DNA of 6,576 nucleotides from Desulfobacterales bacterium (GCA_022361315.1 JAKSBB010001142.1:1-6576); one strand, 5' to 3'; shown: positions 1-6,084, counted from the first letter of the stretch. The notes: generated by a model not told the origin, from the sequence alone. Program-made: numbers and translations.

Positions 1-341
1 ATCGCAGGCGGCTCCGGGGTGGATGTGGTCAGGGGGGAAAGATGCTGTCCCCACCAGAATTCCCATTGCCCGGAGAGGGGGATGCTGCCCCGTGCTGAAA
101 AATCCCAGGTCCGCAGATCCAGGATGCCGTTCTCTGCACGGGGGGGCTGTGGGGACGCCTGAGAAGCAACCGCCGGACGCAGAACTAGAATCAGACATAT
201 TGCGAAACAAACCAAAGCCCCCGAACGCACCATCGACTCACAACCATTTTGAAATTAAACGCCACCTGCGATAAGGATATTTCTCCTGCCGCTTACTCTG
301 CGCGTATGGCCGTAATTAGTCAAGCAATTAGATTCAGGACA
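1..341. other. Non-coding stretch with G/C-run hairpins
   Basis: I see no credible gene here. The one plus-strand reading frame (23-274) has a low-complexity Pro/Arg/Gly-rich product, no recognisable domain and no good ribosome binding site. The left part is rich in G and C runs that can pair: GGGG near 33-37 with CCCC at 49-52, GGGG at 78-81 with CCCC at 88-91, and an 8-bp perfect inverted repeat, CCCCGTGC at 88-95 with GCACGGGG at 136-143. GATGCTG occurs twice with a 40-base offset (41 and 81). From about 190 to 341 the sequence turns more AT-rich. I could not match any part to a tRNA or a riboswitch. The 3' end of the PAS gene transcript enters from the right, and I see no hairpin plus T-run that would clearly terminate it. 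Confidence 0.5.
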
Positions 342-725
342 TTAATTCAAAACAATAAAACTCTGGATAAAACCCATACATTCCCCATCCTGAATAAACG
401 GGGAGACGGTGACCTTTAATTTTTTTCCGTTTCGGACACTCTTATAATGATATTCCTCAATATCACCTTGCCGCAGCCGTTCAAGAACCGCATCGATTTT
501 TTCAATGCTTTTGTCTTTCTTGTGACAGTGCCGGATATCCCGGCCGATGTATTCCGGCTTCCGGTCCACATATCTTGCGCAATAGTCGTTGTAGTAGAGG
601 ATTTCTCCGGCCGGATTGATGATTGTAATCCCCACGGGCAACACGTCCAATACGTTGGCCCGGACCTCAATTTCCAGTTTCATATCTGTTTCCATTCTAA
701 TCCTGTTTTCAAAATCATCGTTCAC
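342..725 (-). CDS. Single PAS-domain protein, probable sensory partner
   Basis: This is a 127-residue protein made almost entirely of one PAS domain (about residues 22-127). Visible PAS features are an N-terminal helix, VLPVGITIINPAGEILYYN (a typical strand-turn-strand start), a GRDIRHCH segment around 61-68 followed by a helix, and a C-terminal sheet ending GFIQSFIVL. The GR-x-IRxCH-x4-S pattern resembles PAS domains attached to DUF438 and related sensor proteins. There is no output domain, transmembrane segment or signal peptide, so it would act in the cytoplasm by protein contact. It starts 10 bases after the activator stop codon, so the two are very likely cotranscribed. The start is uncertain. 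The GTG at 725 has a GGGGA touching it with no spacing. ATG 695 (residue 11) has AGGA five bases upstream and would still keep the whole PAS domain. The ligand is unknown; the Cys67-His68 pair might bind a cofactor, but that is speculation. Confidence 0.8.
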   Translation of the reverse strand: MNDDFENRIRMETDMKLEIEVRANVLDVLPVGITIINPAGEILYYNDYCARYVDRKPEYIGRDIRHCHKKDKSIEKIDAVLERLRQGDIEEYHYKSVRNGKKLKVTVSPFIQDGECMGFIQSFIVLN

Positions 726-735
726 TCCCCGTGGA

Positions 736-2658
736 TCAGGACGTTGACGAACGCTTGTAGCTGTCCAGTTTCCGGTAAAGTGTGGCCCGTGAAATGCCGA
801 GCCGTTTCGCGGTAAGCGCCCGGTTGTTGTTTGTCTGCTTCAGGGTGGTCTCAATGGTATTCCGCACCACCTCTTCCAGGGTGCCGCCGGCCTGGGACGA
901 CTTACCGGTCCTGGCCTCTGAAATTCCCAAATGGGCCGTGTCAATCATGTCACCGCCGCAGAGGTGGAGGGCTCTCTGCATACAGTTTTCCAGTTCCCTG
1001 ACATTCCCGGGCCAGTGGTAGCCTACCAGGAGATCTCTGGCTTCCGGGCTTAGGTGAGGTGGTGCGGTGGTGTGTTCTGCCAGAAACAGGGCGGCCAGCT
1101 GCAGAATGTCTTTTCGGCCTCTGTCCTTGAGCGGGGGGATCTGGATGGGAAATACGTTGAGGCGGTAAAATAAATCCTCCCTGAACCGGCCTTCCCGGAT
1201 GGCTGTGGGCAGGTTGACATGGGTGGCGGCGATGATCCGGGTATCCACGTTGACGGGTTTGTCTGCACCGATGCGGTATACTTCTCCGGTCTGGAGTACC
1301 CGCAGGAGTTTTACCTGCATGCGGTGGGGCATATCCCCGATTTCATCCAGAAGGATGGTGCCGGTTTTGGCCAGTTCGATTTTCCCGGGCTTGCCCCCCT
1401 TTGCCGCACCGGTGAAGGTGCCGTCCACATAGCCGAACAACTCGCTTTCCAGAAGGTTGGCCGGAATGGCGCCGCAGTTGATGGGTATAAATGGGTTCTG
1501 GTGGCGGCTGCTGCGGTTGTGAATGGCCTGGGCAAATAATTCCGTGCCCGTGCCGGTTTCCCCCTGGAGCAGAACCGTGCTGTCCGAAGAGGCCGCCCCC
1601 TTGGCCAGTTGTACTGCTTCGAGAAAGGAAGGGGATGATCCCATAATATTGTCAAAGGTGAAATGGGCCCGGGTACCGGCAATGGTATCGGCCAGTTTAT
1701 AAATATCCCTGACCTCATTAAACGAGATAACGGCACCGAGGCGTTCGCCTCCCTGGGACACCACCAGCTGCACCGTGTGGATAAAGTTGATGTTATGATT
1801 CCTGACCTTCAGGCGGGCCTCTTTGTTGATCCAGGATTCCGGGTGGGCAGCCACATCATCCAGGTCGATGTCCAGTCCTTTGAGTACGGACAACGGCCTT
1901 CCTTCCAGATCGTCATTTTTCAGGATTTCCGCTCCTTTCCGGTTCACCCGCCAGATCTGCTTTTCACTGTTGATGATGATCAGTGCCGTTCTCGAAGAGG
2001 AAATGATCCGGTCCAGGAAATTCAGGTTGGCAGCCAGGGCCTTGTTCCGCCGCAATACCCGCAGTTGCTGCTCAGCAGCCCGTGCGGCTGTGGTCACCAT
2101 GTAGAGGGTGTGGGGGTGGGCGTGGGCAGAGGAGCCGGAGACGGCGATGATACCGATGAGCTTTTTATCTTTTCCGAAGATGGGTGCGGTGGAACTGGTC
2201 AGCCCGTGGGCCTGGCGGCAGAAATGCTCGTCATCCACCAGCTGAATGGGAATCTTGAGTTTGAGTGCCAGGGAAATGGCCGTGGTGCCCACATCTTTTT
2301 CGGTCCATCGGTAGCCGGGAACACAGTTTCTGGAGGCCGAGTCCTCTATCAGCTCTTCCTTGCCCCGGATGTGGAGGATGTAGCCGTCGGCATCCACCGC
2401 GGCAATGATAAAATCGTTGGGGGACAGCAGGTTGTAAAACTCTTCAAACTGGGGCAGGAGGATATCCAGCAGTTCGGCGTTCTGGTGCCGCCGATGGGAA
2501 AGCTCAGCAGGGGAGAGGATTGTCTGATGCTTGTTCCTCAGGATGGGATCAATGCCGTATTCCCGTGAGCGCCGGAAAGAGAGTGTGATCTGTTCCTTCA
2601 TAGCCTCCGGACTGATCATCTGTCCTTTTTCTATGGCGGGTGTCTCTTTTTTATACAT
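736..2658 (-). CDS. Sigma-54-dependent AcoR-type activator (GAF-PAS-AAA+-Fis HTH) with altered Walker A
   Basis: This 640-residue bacterial enhancer-binding protein should activate sigma-54 RNA polymerase at a nearby promoter. Domains in order are an N-terminal segment with the SFRRSREYGIDP signature (27-38) typical of AcoR-like activators, GAF (about 62-200, with VGTTAISLA and DDEHFCRQA), PAS (about 208-318), AAA+ (about 336-565) and a Fis-type helix-turn-helix (about 597-631, RALTAKRLGISRATLYRKL). Intact AAA+ parts are Walker B ILLDEIGD (435-442, D438 E439), arginine-finger candidates R493 and R499, and sensor II WPGNVRELEN (549-558). Two key motifs deviate: Walker A is GETGTGTE (366-373) with Thr372 in place of Lys, and the GAFTGA loop reads GTFTGA (413-418). 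It is transcribed away from the dehydrogenase operon that it probably controls. ATG 2658 has only a distant AGGA (11-base spacing); ATG 2619 is an alternative. The GAF/PAS ligand cannot be told from sequence. Confidence 0.93.
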   Translation of the reverse strand: MYKKETPAIEKGQMISPEAMKEQITLSFRRSREYGIDPILRNKHQTILSPAELSHRRHQNAELLDILLPQFEEFYNLLSPNDFIIAAVDADGYILHIRGKEELIEDSASRNCVPGYRWTEKDVGTTAISLALKLKIPIQLVDDEHFCRQAHGLTSSTAPIFGKDKKLIGIIAVSGSSAHAHPHTLYMVTTAARAAEQQLRVLRRNKALAANLNFLDRIISSSRTALIIINSEKQIWRVNRKGAEILKNDDLEGRPLSVLKGLDIDLDDVAAHPESWINKEARLKVRNHNINFIHTVQLVVSQGGERLGAVISFNEVRDIYKLADTIAGTRAHFTFDNIMGSSPSFLEAVQLAKGAASSDSTVLLQGETGTGTELFAQAIHNRSSRHQNPFIPINCGAIPANLLESELFGYVDGTFTGAAKGGKPGKIELAKTGTILLDEIGDMPHRMQVKLLRVLQTGEVYRIGADKPVNVDTRIIAATHVNLPTAIREGRFREDLFYRLNVFPIQIPPLKDRGRKDILQLAALFLAEHTTAPPHLSPEARDLLVGYHWPGNVRELENCMQRALHLCGGDMIDTAHLGISEARTGKSSQAGGTLEEVVRNTIETTLKQTNNNRALTAKRLGISRATLYRKLDSYKRSSTS

Positions 2659-2666
2659 GTTTCAAA
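2658..2666 (+). promoter_or_regulatory. TGTTTCAAA box over the activator start codon
   Basis: The 12-mer ACATGTTTCAAA at 2655-2666 recurs exactly at 2842-2853, and the 11-mer TGTTTCAAAAT at 2658-2668 recurs at 2828-2838. It also sits in a 16-bp dyad, ACAT-N8-ATGT (2655-2670). Because it covers the activator's start codon and lies about 65-75 bases downstream of that gene's predicted transcription start, binding here could let the activator repress itself. The copy is only partial: it lacks the GAGTCA/AGACA right half of the other boxes. Confidence 0.35.
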
Positions 2667-2692
2667 ATGTCCTGGAAACTCGATGATATTTA

Positions 2693-2723
2693 GCCGGTGA
2701 TGGCCCGCAGCTCTTGGGCCGGC
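2693..2723 (-). other. Hairpin in the activator 5' leader
   Basis: Read on the minus strand, the predicted leader has GCCGGCCC followed about nine bases later by GGG, CCATCA and CCGGC. It can form either GGCCC/GGGCC (2702-2706 with 2716-2720) or a longer GCCGG...CCGGC stem with a bulge. No T-run follows, so it does not look like an intrinsic terminator. It could modulate translation or mRNA stability, or have no function. Confidence 0.4.
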
Positions 2724-2737
2724 AATAAACGAATTCC

Positions 2738-2766
2738 AGTATACAGAAGGTTGCAAGGTATTTCAA
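2738..2766 (-). promoter_or_regulatory. Sigma-70-like promoter for the activator
   Basis: On the minus strand, TTGAAA (2766-2761) is followed by exactly 17 bases and then TATACT (2743-2738). Each hexamer matches the consensus (TTGACA, TATAAT) at five of six positions, with optimal spacing. Predicted transcription starts near 2731, giving a leader of about 72 bases to the ATG at 2658. This suits low-level constitutive expression of an activator, possibly with its PAS partner in the same transcript. Confidence 0.6.
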
Positions 2767-2827
2767 CTGCTGGAAGTTAAAGGGAAATGCAATACTTGAG
2801 TGATTGAATGGAGGTGTTACGGTGGTC

Positions 2828-2844
2828 TGTTTCAAAATTAGACA
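2828..2844 (+). promoter_or_regulatory. Upstream activator box 1 (17 bp)
   Basis: TGTTTCAAAATTAGACA is an imperfect dyad (TGTTT-N7-AGACA, that is TGTYT/ARACA), the usual shape of a site for a dimeric Fis-type HTH. It directly abuts box 2 and lies about 213 bases before the sigma-54 -24/-12 element. It matches box 3 at 14 of 17 positions. Assignment to the neighbouring activator is inference from location. Confidence 0.5.
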
Positions 2845-2861
2845 TGTTTCAAATCGAGTCA
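2845..2861 (+). promoter_or_regulatory. Upstream activator box 2 (17 bp)
   Basis: TGTTTCAAATCGAGTCA immediately follows box 1 in the same orientation with no spacer, and matches box 3 at 14 of 17 positions. It also overlaps a perfect inverted repeat, CAAAT-N6-ATTTG, at 2850-2865. Direct abutment suggests cooperative binding of two activator dimers. Confidence 0.5.
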
Positions 2862-2917
2862 TTTGATGTTGATTCCCCCGTCAATTCAGGGATTGGTTTG
2901 CAGGGGGGTGTGGGGAG

Positions 2918-2934
2918 TGTTTTAAAATGAGTCA
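2918..2934 (+). promoter_or_regulatory. Upstream activator box 3 (17 bp)
   Basis: TGTTTTAAAATGAGTCA shares the TGTTTYAAA left half and the GAGTCA right half with box 2. It starts 73 bases after box 2, close to seven helical turns, and ends about 123 bases before the sigma-54 promoter, a normal enhancer distance. Confidence 0.45.
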
Positions 2935-3012
2935 CATTGGGGTGGGCAAATCAGCCTGAATCCTCCGTAAAAATGTTAATGGTTTTCTGGGGATGAGTGA
3001 AATGTGTTTTAT

Positions 3013-3025
3013 TTACAATGTGTTG
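3013..3025 (+). promoter_or_regulatory. Weak IHF-like site
   Basis: TTACAATGTGTTG fits the IHF consensus WATCAA-N4-TTR at seven of nine fixed positions, with the A and T at positions two and three swapped. It lies between the upstream boxes and the sigma-54 promoter, where IHF usually bends DNA to bring the activator to the polymerase. The match is weak and the call rests mainly on position. Confidence 0.25.
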
Positions 3026-3056
3026 CCCTCTTTTTATGAAGGCGGGATTTGACTGC

Positions 3057-3072
3057 TGGCATACCCTTTGCT
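3057..3072 (+). promoter_or_regulatory. Sigma-54 (-24/-12) promoter of the dehydrogenase operon
   Basis: TGGCATACCCTTTGCT matches the consensus TGGCAC-N5-TTGCW at all but one position and has the essential GG-N10-GC spacing (GG 3058-3059, GC 3070-3071). Transcription should start near 3083, leaving a leader of about 70 bases before the GTG at 3154. Its place between an AcoR-type activator with upstream boxes and a catabolic operon supports the call. Confidence 0.85.
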
Positions 3073-3126
3073 TTTATCACACCGGCAATGGAGACCGTGA
3101 GGTTTCCGGAAATTGATAAATCAACC

Positions 3127-3140
3127 GCCGGACATCCGGC
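3127..3140 (+). other. Leader hairpin abutting the Shine-Dalgarno
   Basis: GCCGG-ACAT-CCGGC is a perfect 5-bp stem with a four-base loop, ending one base before the AAGGAGAG ribosome binding site (3141-3148) of the first operon gene. Such a stem could affect ribosome access or protect the 5' end. No function can be shown from sequence alone. Confidence 0.4.
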
Positions 3141-3153
3141 AAGGAGAGCGTTT

Positions 3154-4275
3154 GTGAGAACAGCGGATATCTTGGTCATCGGCGCTGGTATTACCGGATC
3201 TTCAACAGCCTTGGGGCTTGTTCGAAAAGGGGCGGGAAAGGTGGTCCTTCTGGACGAGCAGCTGAAGAGCCAGCGTTTGTCCCGGGGGAACTTCGGCCTG
3301 ACCTGGTTCATGTGCAAAGGGGCGGGGTATCCCGGTTATGCCCTGTGGTCCAGGAAGGCTGCCGTGGCCTGGCCCGAATTTGCAAAAGGTCTTGAAGAAG
3401 AGACCGGATACGATGTTGAACTGGACTGGACCGGTGGCGCCGTTCACGCCTTTGGTCAGGCGGAACTTGACGGATTCGCGGAATCCGTTGAAACCATCCG
3501 GGAGGGTTGCCGCAGTGTAGACATTGATTATCCCGTGGAGATCCTCGACCGTAGGCAGTTCGCGGAACTGATGCCGGAGATGACCCTGGGTGAAGAGGTT
3601 TCGGGAGGTATGTACACCCGGGAGCAGGGGCACATAAATCCCCTCAAGCTTCTCGGAGCGGTCCGGTGTGCCTTCCAGAAGCTTGGCGGTGTCTATCATG
3701 CAGCCCAGGGGGCAAGGGAGATTCTGCCCCAGCCCAACGGTACCGTACGGGTAAAGACCTGCAGCGACACCTACGAGTGCCGGAAGCTGGTTATTGCGGC
3801 CGGCCACGGTTCTGCCCGCCTGGTGGCCTCCCTGGGTGAAACGCTTAACATATATCCCCAGCGCGGTCAGCTCATGGTGACGGCCCGGTGCCGGCGAAAA
3901 CTCCATGTGCCACTGCTCAGCGTCCGTCAGACCCAGGACGGTACCTACATGATCGGGCTGTCCACGGAGAATACGGCCCTGGATACCGGGGTTTCCGCAG
4001 ATGCCATGAAATCCCAGGCGGCCAACGCGGTCCGCATCTTTCCGGAGCTGGGAAACCTCAACTGGGTCCGGGCCTGGGGGGCCATCCGCGTCATGACACC
4101 GGACGGTGGCCCTATTTACAGTAAAGTCGGGGACCATGAGAACATCAGCGTTCTTGCCCTGCACAGCGGGATCTCCCTGGCTCCGCTTCATACCGGAACG
4201 ATTGCCCCCTGGATCCTTGGGGAAACCACAGACAACCAGATTTCAGAATTTTCCAACGGACGGTTTCATGCGTAA
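3154..4275 (+). CDS. DAO-family FAD-dependent amine/amino-acid dehydrogenase subunit (OoxB/HcnC-like)
   Basis: This 373-residue flavoprotein of the D-amino-acid oxidase/glycine oxidase superfamily is expected to carry FAD and the substrate site of a three-subunit enzyme oxidising a C-N bond. Visible features are the N-terminal dinucleotide-binding strand ILVIGAGITGSS (residues 6-17, GxGxxG at 10-15) ending at the acidic LLDEQ (32-36), SRGNFG (43-48) in the usual flavin-contact region, LVIAAGHGS (212-220), and the C-terminal RAWGAIRVMTPDGGP (306-320) with HSGISLAP. I chose GTG 3154 over the longer frame from TTG 3049 or ATG 3088. It has AAGGAGAG eight bases upstream and gives the normal family N terminus, whereas TTG 3049 lies upstream of the predicted transcription start and ATG 3088 would be nearly leaderless. 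It overlaps the next gene by 8 bases. Relatives include opine oxidase, hydrogen cyanide synthase and D-hydroxyproline dehydrogenase subunits; the substrate is not resolved. Confidence 0.88.
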   Translation: MRTADILVIGAGITGSSTALGLVRKGAGKVVLLDEQLKSQRLSRGNFGLTWFMCKGAGYPGYALWSRKAAVAWPEFAKGLEEETGYDVELDWTGGAVHAFGQAELDGFAESVETIREGCRSVDIDYPVEILDRRQFAELMPEMTLGEEVSGGMYTREQGHINPLKLLGAVRCAFQKLGGVYHAAQGAREILPQPNGTVRVKTCSDTYECRKLVIAAGHGSARLVASLGETLNIYPQRGQLMVTARCRRKLHVPLLSVRQTQDGTYMIGLSTENTALDTGVSADAMKSQAANAVRIFPELGNLNWVRAWGAIRVMTPDGGPIYSKVGDHENISVLALHSGISLAPLHTGTIAPWILGETTDNQISEFSNGRFHA

Positions 4276-4624
4276 AGAATATACAAAAAACGGGGATAAA
4301 ACCCCTGGTTTTACATCAGACGGCACCCGGACCGACACCGTCTCCGTCACCCTGGACGGAACGGAAGTCGCACTGCCCAAAGGCGTCAGCGTTGCCGCCG
4401 GCCTCCTGGGGGTAGGTGAGATGATCTCCCGCATATCCCCCTCATCCAAGAAGCCCTGTTCCCCCCACTGCCTGATGGGCGTCTGCTACGAATGCATGAT
4501 GGAGATCAATGGGGTGCAGCGCCAGGCCTGTCTGACAGATCCTGAGGATGGCATGACCATCAACCGCCGGCTGAATTCGGACAAGGACGAGGTAGCAAAA
4601 GCAGAGGAGGGAGCAAAAGCATGA
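4268..4624 (+). CDS. Small [2Fe-2S] ferredoxin-like subunit (HcnA-like)
   Basis: This 118-residue protein has a plant-type [2Fe-2S] cysteine pattern: C68-x4-C73-x2-C76-x11-C88 within CLMGVCYECM...ACL, plus an extra Cys64. The context GVCYEC and the N-terminal strand pair VSVTLDGTEVALPKGVSVAAGLL match the Fer2_4-type subunits of HcnA, sarcosine-oxidase-alpha N-terminal and D-hydroxyproline dehydrogenase gamma proteins. It would pass electrons between the flavin subunits. The start at ATG 4268 overlaps the DAO gene stop by 8 bases, with only a weak GGACGG upstream, pointing to translational coupling. The reading frame is open back to 4106, but the 54 added residues are just the shadow of the previous gene. 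The C-terminal tail (about 103-118) is charged and Ala/Glu-rich. It overlaps the next gene by 4 bases (ATGA). Confidence 0.9.
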   Translation: MRKEYTKNGDKTPGFTSDGTRTDTVSVTLDGTEVALPKGVSVAAGLLGVGEMISRISPSSKKPCSPHCLMGVCYECMMEINGVQRQACLTDPEDGMTINRRLNSDKDEVAKAEEGAKA

Positions 4625-6045
4625 GCCACCATTACGATGTGATTGTTATCGGTACCGGCCCTGCCGGCCTGAGTGCCGCCACCCTCCTGACCCGCATGGG
4701 ACTGGATGTCCTGGCACTGGACGAACAGCAGCGTCCCGGCGGGCAGATTTACAGAAATGTTGAAGGTGCCGGCTCCGAAAGACTGGCCCTTTTTGGCACG
4801 GATTACAGTGACGGACTCGACCTGGTGAAAGATTTCCGGAAAGCCGGGGTTGCCTATGAAACCGGTGCTTCGGTATGGCAGGTGGAACCGGACGGCCGGG
4901 TCTGCTACTCAAAGGACGGGGCATCCAAACAGATCTCCGCCAACTATATCATCGCGGCCACAGGGGCCATGGAGCGGCCGGTGCCCATCGCAGGCTGGAC
5001 CCTGCCCGGGGTCATGGGCGCAGGGGCAGCCAATAACCTGGCCAAGGAAGCCGGGCTAAGCCCCGCCGGTAAAGTAGTGCTTGCCGGCAGCGGCCCCCTG
5101 CTGCTTCTGGAGGCCTCCATCCTTATGAAGAAGGGTGTGAACATCACGGCCATCCTGGAAACCACAGATCTGATCCCCGGTGCGGACGCGGCGGCAAAGC
5201 TGCCCAAAGCCCTCATGGGATGGGAACTGCTTTCCAAAGGTGCTGCCATGCTGATGGAACTGCGCAAAGCGGGTATCCCCCATTATCGTGGGGTCCGTCA
5301 CATCAGAGCCCTGGGAACCGATGCCCTGGGCGGTGTGGAGGCCAGTGTTAAAGGAAAAGAGGTGGTGCTTGACGCCGACCTGCTGCTGCTCCACTTCGGG
5401 GTGATCCCCAATACCCATATTTTCAGGCAGGCGGGCTGCCGGATGGTCTGGGACCGGAAACTTCGGTATTGGTATCCTGCCAGCGACGACTGGGGCCGGA
5501 CCAACTTTGAAAAAATCTTTGCCGCCGGAGACGGCAGCCGGGTCCACGGGGCGGTTGCCGCCCGCCATAAAGGCACCCTGGCCGCCCTGGAGATCGCCGC
5601 CTGCCTGGGCATGATCCCGGAATCCGAACGGGACGCCCTGGCCGCACCCGTCCGTGAAGCCCTGAAGCGGGACAGCCTGCCGCGGCCCTTTATCGACGCT
5701 GTCTATGCTCCGAAACCTTCCCATTTCCGGTTTGAAAACGATACCGTTCTCTGCCGGTGTGAAAACATCACCGTCGGCGATGTCCGCAAGGTGCTGGCCG
5801 AAGGGGTCCGGGATCTCAACGAGGTGAAGATTATTACCCGTTGCGGTATGGGGCCCTGCCAGGGCCGGATGTGCGGTCCTGCCCTGGCGGAGATCGTCGG
5901 GGATTACCTCTCCCTTGAGCCGGATCTCACGGGATTGCTGACGGTGCGCCCGCCGCTCAAACCCATTCCCCTGGCAGAAGTGGCTGCCATGGACCTTGGT
6001 GATGAGGGCACCGACGGCGGCAATTGGTTGCTGGATAAAAAATAA
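4621..6045 (+). CDS. FAD/NAD(P)-type oxidoreductase with C-terminal BFD-like [2Fe-2S] domain (OoxA/HcnB-like)
   Basis: This 474-residue pyridine nucleotide-disulfide oxidoreductase-fold protein is the electron-transfer subunit of the complex. It has an N-terminal FAD motif [14 protein letters not shown] (7-20) with PGGQIYR (39-45), [11 protein letters not shown] (110-120), a second dinucleotide fold [14 protein letters not shown] (152-165), and the second FAD contact IFAAGDG (299-305). The second fold lacks the third glycine of a strict NAD motif (GSGPLL), as in HcnB/OoxA relatives, so NAD binding is not assured. The C terminus has a bacterioferritin-associated-ferredoxin-like cluster site, C378-x-C380-x32-C413-x4-C418 (CRCENI...[12 protein letters not shown]), with an extra Cys408, followed by the family's [13 protein letters not shown] tail. 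There is no disulfide redox pair. GGAGGGAG precedes the ATG, which overlaps the previous stop (ATGA). Length and architecture match HcnB/OoxA. In an anaerobe it would more likely feed a quinone or other carrier than oxygen; that is inference. Confidence 0.9.
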   Translation: MSHHYDVIVIGTGPAGLSAATLLTRMGLDVLALDEQQRPGGQIYRNVEGAGSERLALFGTDYSDGLDLVKDFRKAGVAYETGASVWQVEPDGRVCYSKDGASKQISANYIIAATGAMERPVPIAGWTLPGVMGAGAANNLAKEAGLSPAGKVVLAGSGPLLLLEASILMKKGVNITAILETTDLIPGADAAAKLPKALMGWELLSKGAAMLMELRKAGIPHYRGVRHIRALGTDALGGVEASVKGKEVVLDADLLLLHFGVIPNTHIFRQAGCRMVWDRKLRYWYPASDDWGRTNFEKIFAAGDGSRVHGAVAARHKGTLAALEIAACLGMIPESERDALAAPVREALKRDSLPRPFIDAVYAPKPSHFRFENDTVLCRCENITVGDVRKVLAEGVRDLNEVKIITRCGMGPCQGRMCGPALAEIVGDYLSLEPDLTGLLTVRPPLKPIPLAEVAAMDLGDEGTDGGNWLLDKK

Positions 6046-6060
6046 AGCAAATTAAAAATA

Positions 6061-6084
6061 TTGGCAGCCCCCGGAAGGGGCCAA
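6061..6084 (+). other. Intercistronic hairpin with GNRA-type loop
   Basis: CCCC (6069-6072), loop GGAA and GGGG (6077-6080) form a compact stem. TTGG (6061-6064) and CCAA (6081-6084) can add an outer stem across a CAGC bulge; alternatively that CAGC can pair with GCTG at 6087-6090. No T-run follows, so it is not a good intrinsic terminator. Lying 15 bases after the dehydrogenase stop and 38 before the RidA start, it may act as an mRNA processing or stability element. Confidence 0.4.

Larger units (their letters stand above)
2659..3153. promoter_or_regulatory. Divergent control region between activator and dehydrogenase operon
   Basis: These 495 bases separate two diverging transcription units and are more AT-rich than the flanking genes. 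They contain, left to right, a box overlapping the activator start, a leader hairpin and sigma-70-like promoter for the activator (minus strand), two abutting 17-bp boxes and a third 57 bases further on, a weak IHF-like site, and a sigma-54 promoter with leader for the plus-strand operon. I judge the minus-strand frame at 2662-2862 not to be a gene, because it lies across the activator promoter and the boxes. The arrangement, with upstream boxes 120-230 bases before a -24/-12 element, is the classical one for sigma-54 enhancers. Confidence 0.75.

Noticed and set aside
77..154. G-quadruplex formed by the G runs
   Set aside because: The runs are separated by loops far longer than seven bases, and neighbouring C runs can pair with them instead.
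23..274. Plus-strand frame of 83 codons in the left end
   Set aside because: Low-complexity product without a recognisable domain, no Shine-Dalgarno, and the region is full of G/C-run hairpins; probably not coding.
1663..2568. Long plus-strand frame (301 codons) opposite the activator
   Set aside because: Antisense shadow of the activator GAF/PAS/AAA+ coding sequence; its product has no domain signature, while the minus-strand protein has several.
2662..2862. Minus-strand frame of 66 codons upstream of the activator
   Set aside because: It spans the activator promoter, the leader hairpin and the repeated boxes, has no domain, and lacks a convincing ribosome binding site.
3113..3124. FNR-type operator TTGATAAATCAA
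   Set aside because: The half-sites match TTGAT/ATCAA, but the spacer is 2 bases instead of the 4 required for FNR, and it lies downstream of the predicted transcription start. Kept only as an unexplained palindrome.
3202..4191. Long minus-strand frame (329 codons) opposite the DAO gene
   Set aside because: Antisense shadow in a GC-rich gene; no motifs, whereas the plus strand encodes clear flavoprotein motifs.
4106..4267. N-terminal extension of the [2Fe-2S] protein
   Set aside because: The frame is open upstream, but those codons overlap the conserved C terminus of the DAO gene in another frame; homologous small subunits start close to ATG 4268.
6062..6077. Second sigma-54 promoter before the RidA gene
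   Set aside because: TGGCA is present, but ten bases after the GG there is AA instead of the required GC.
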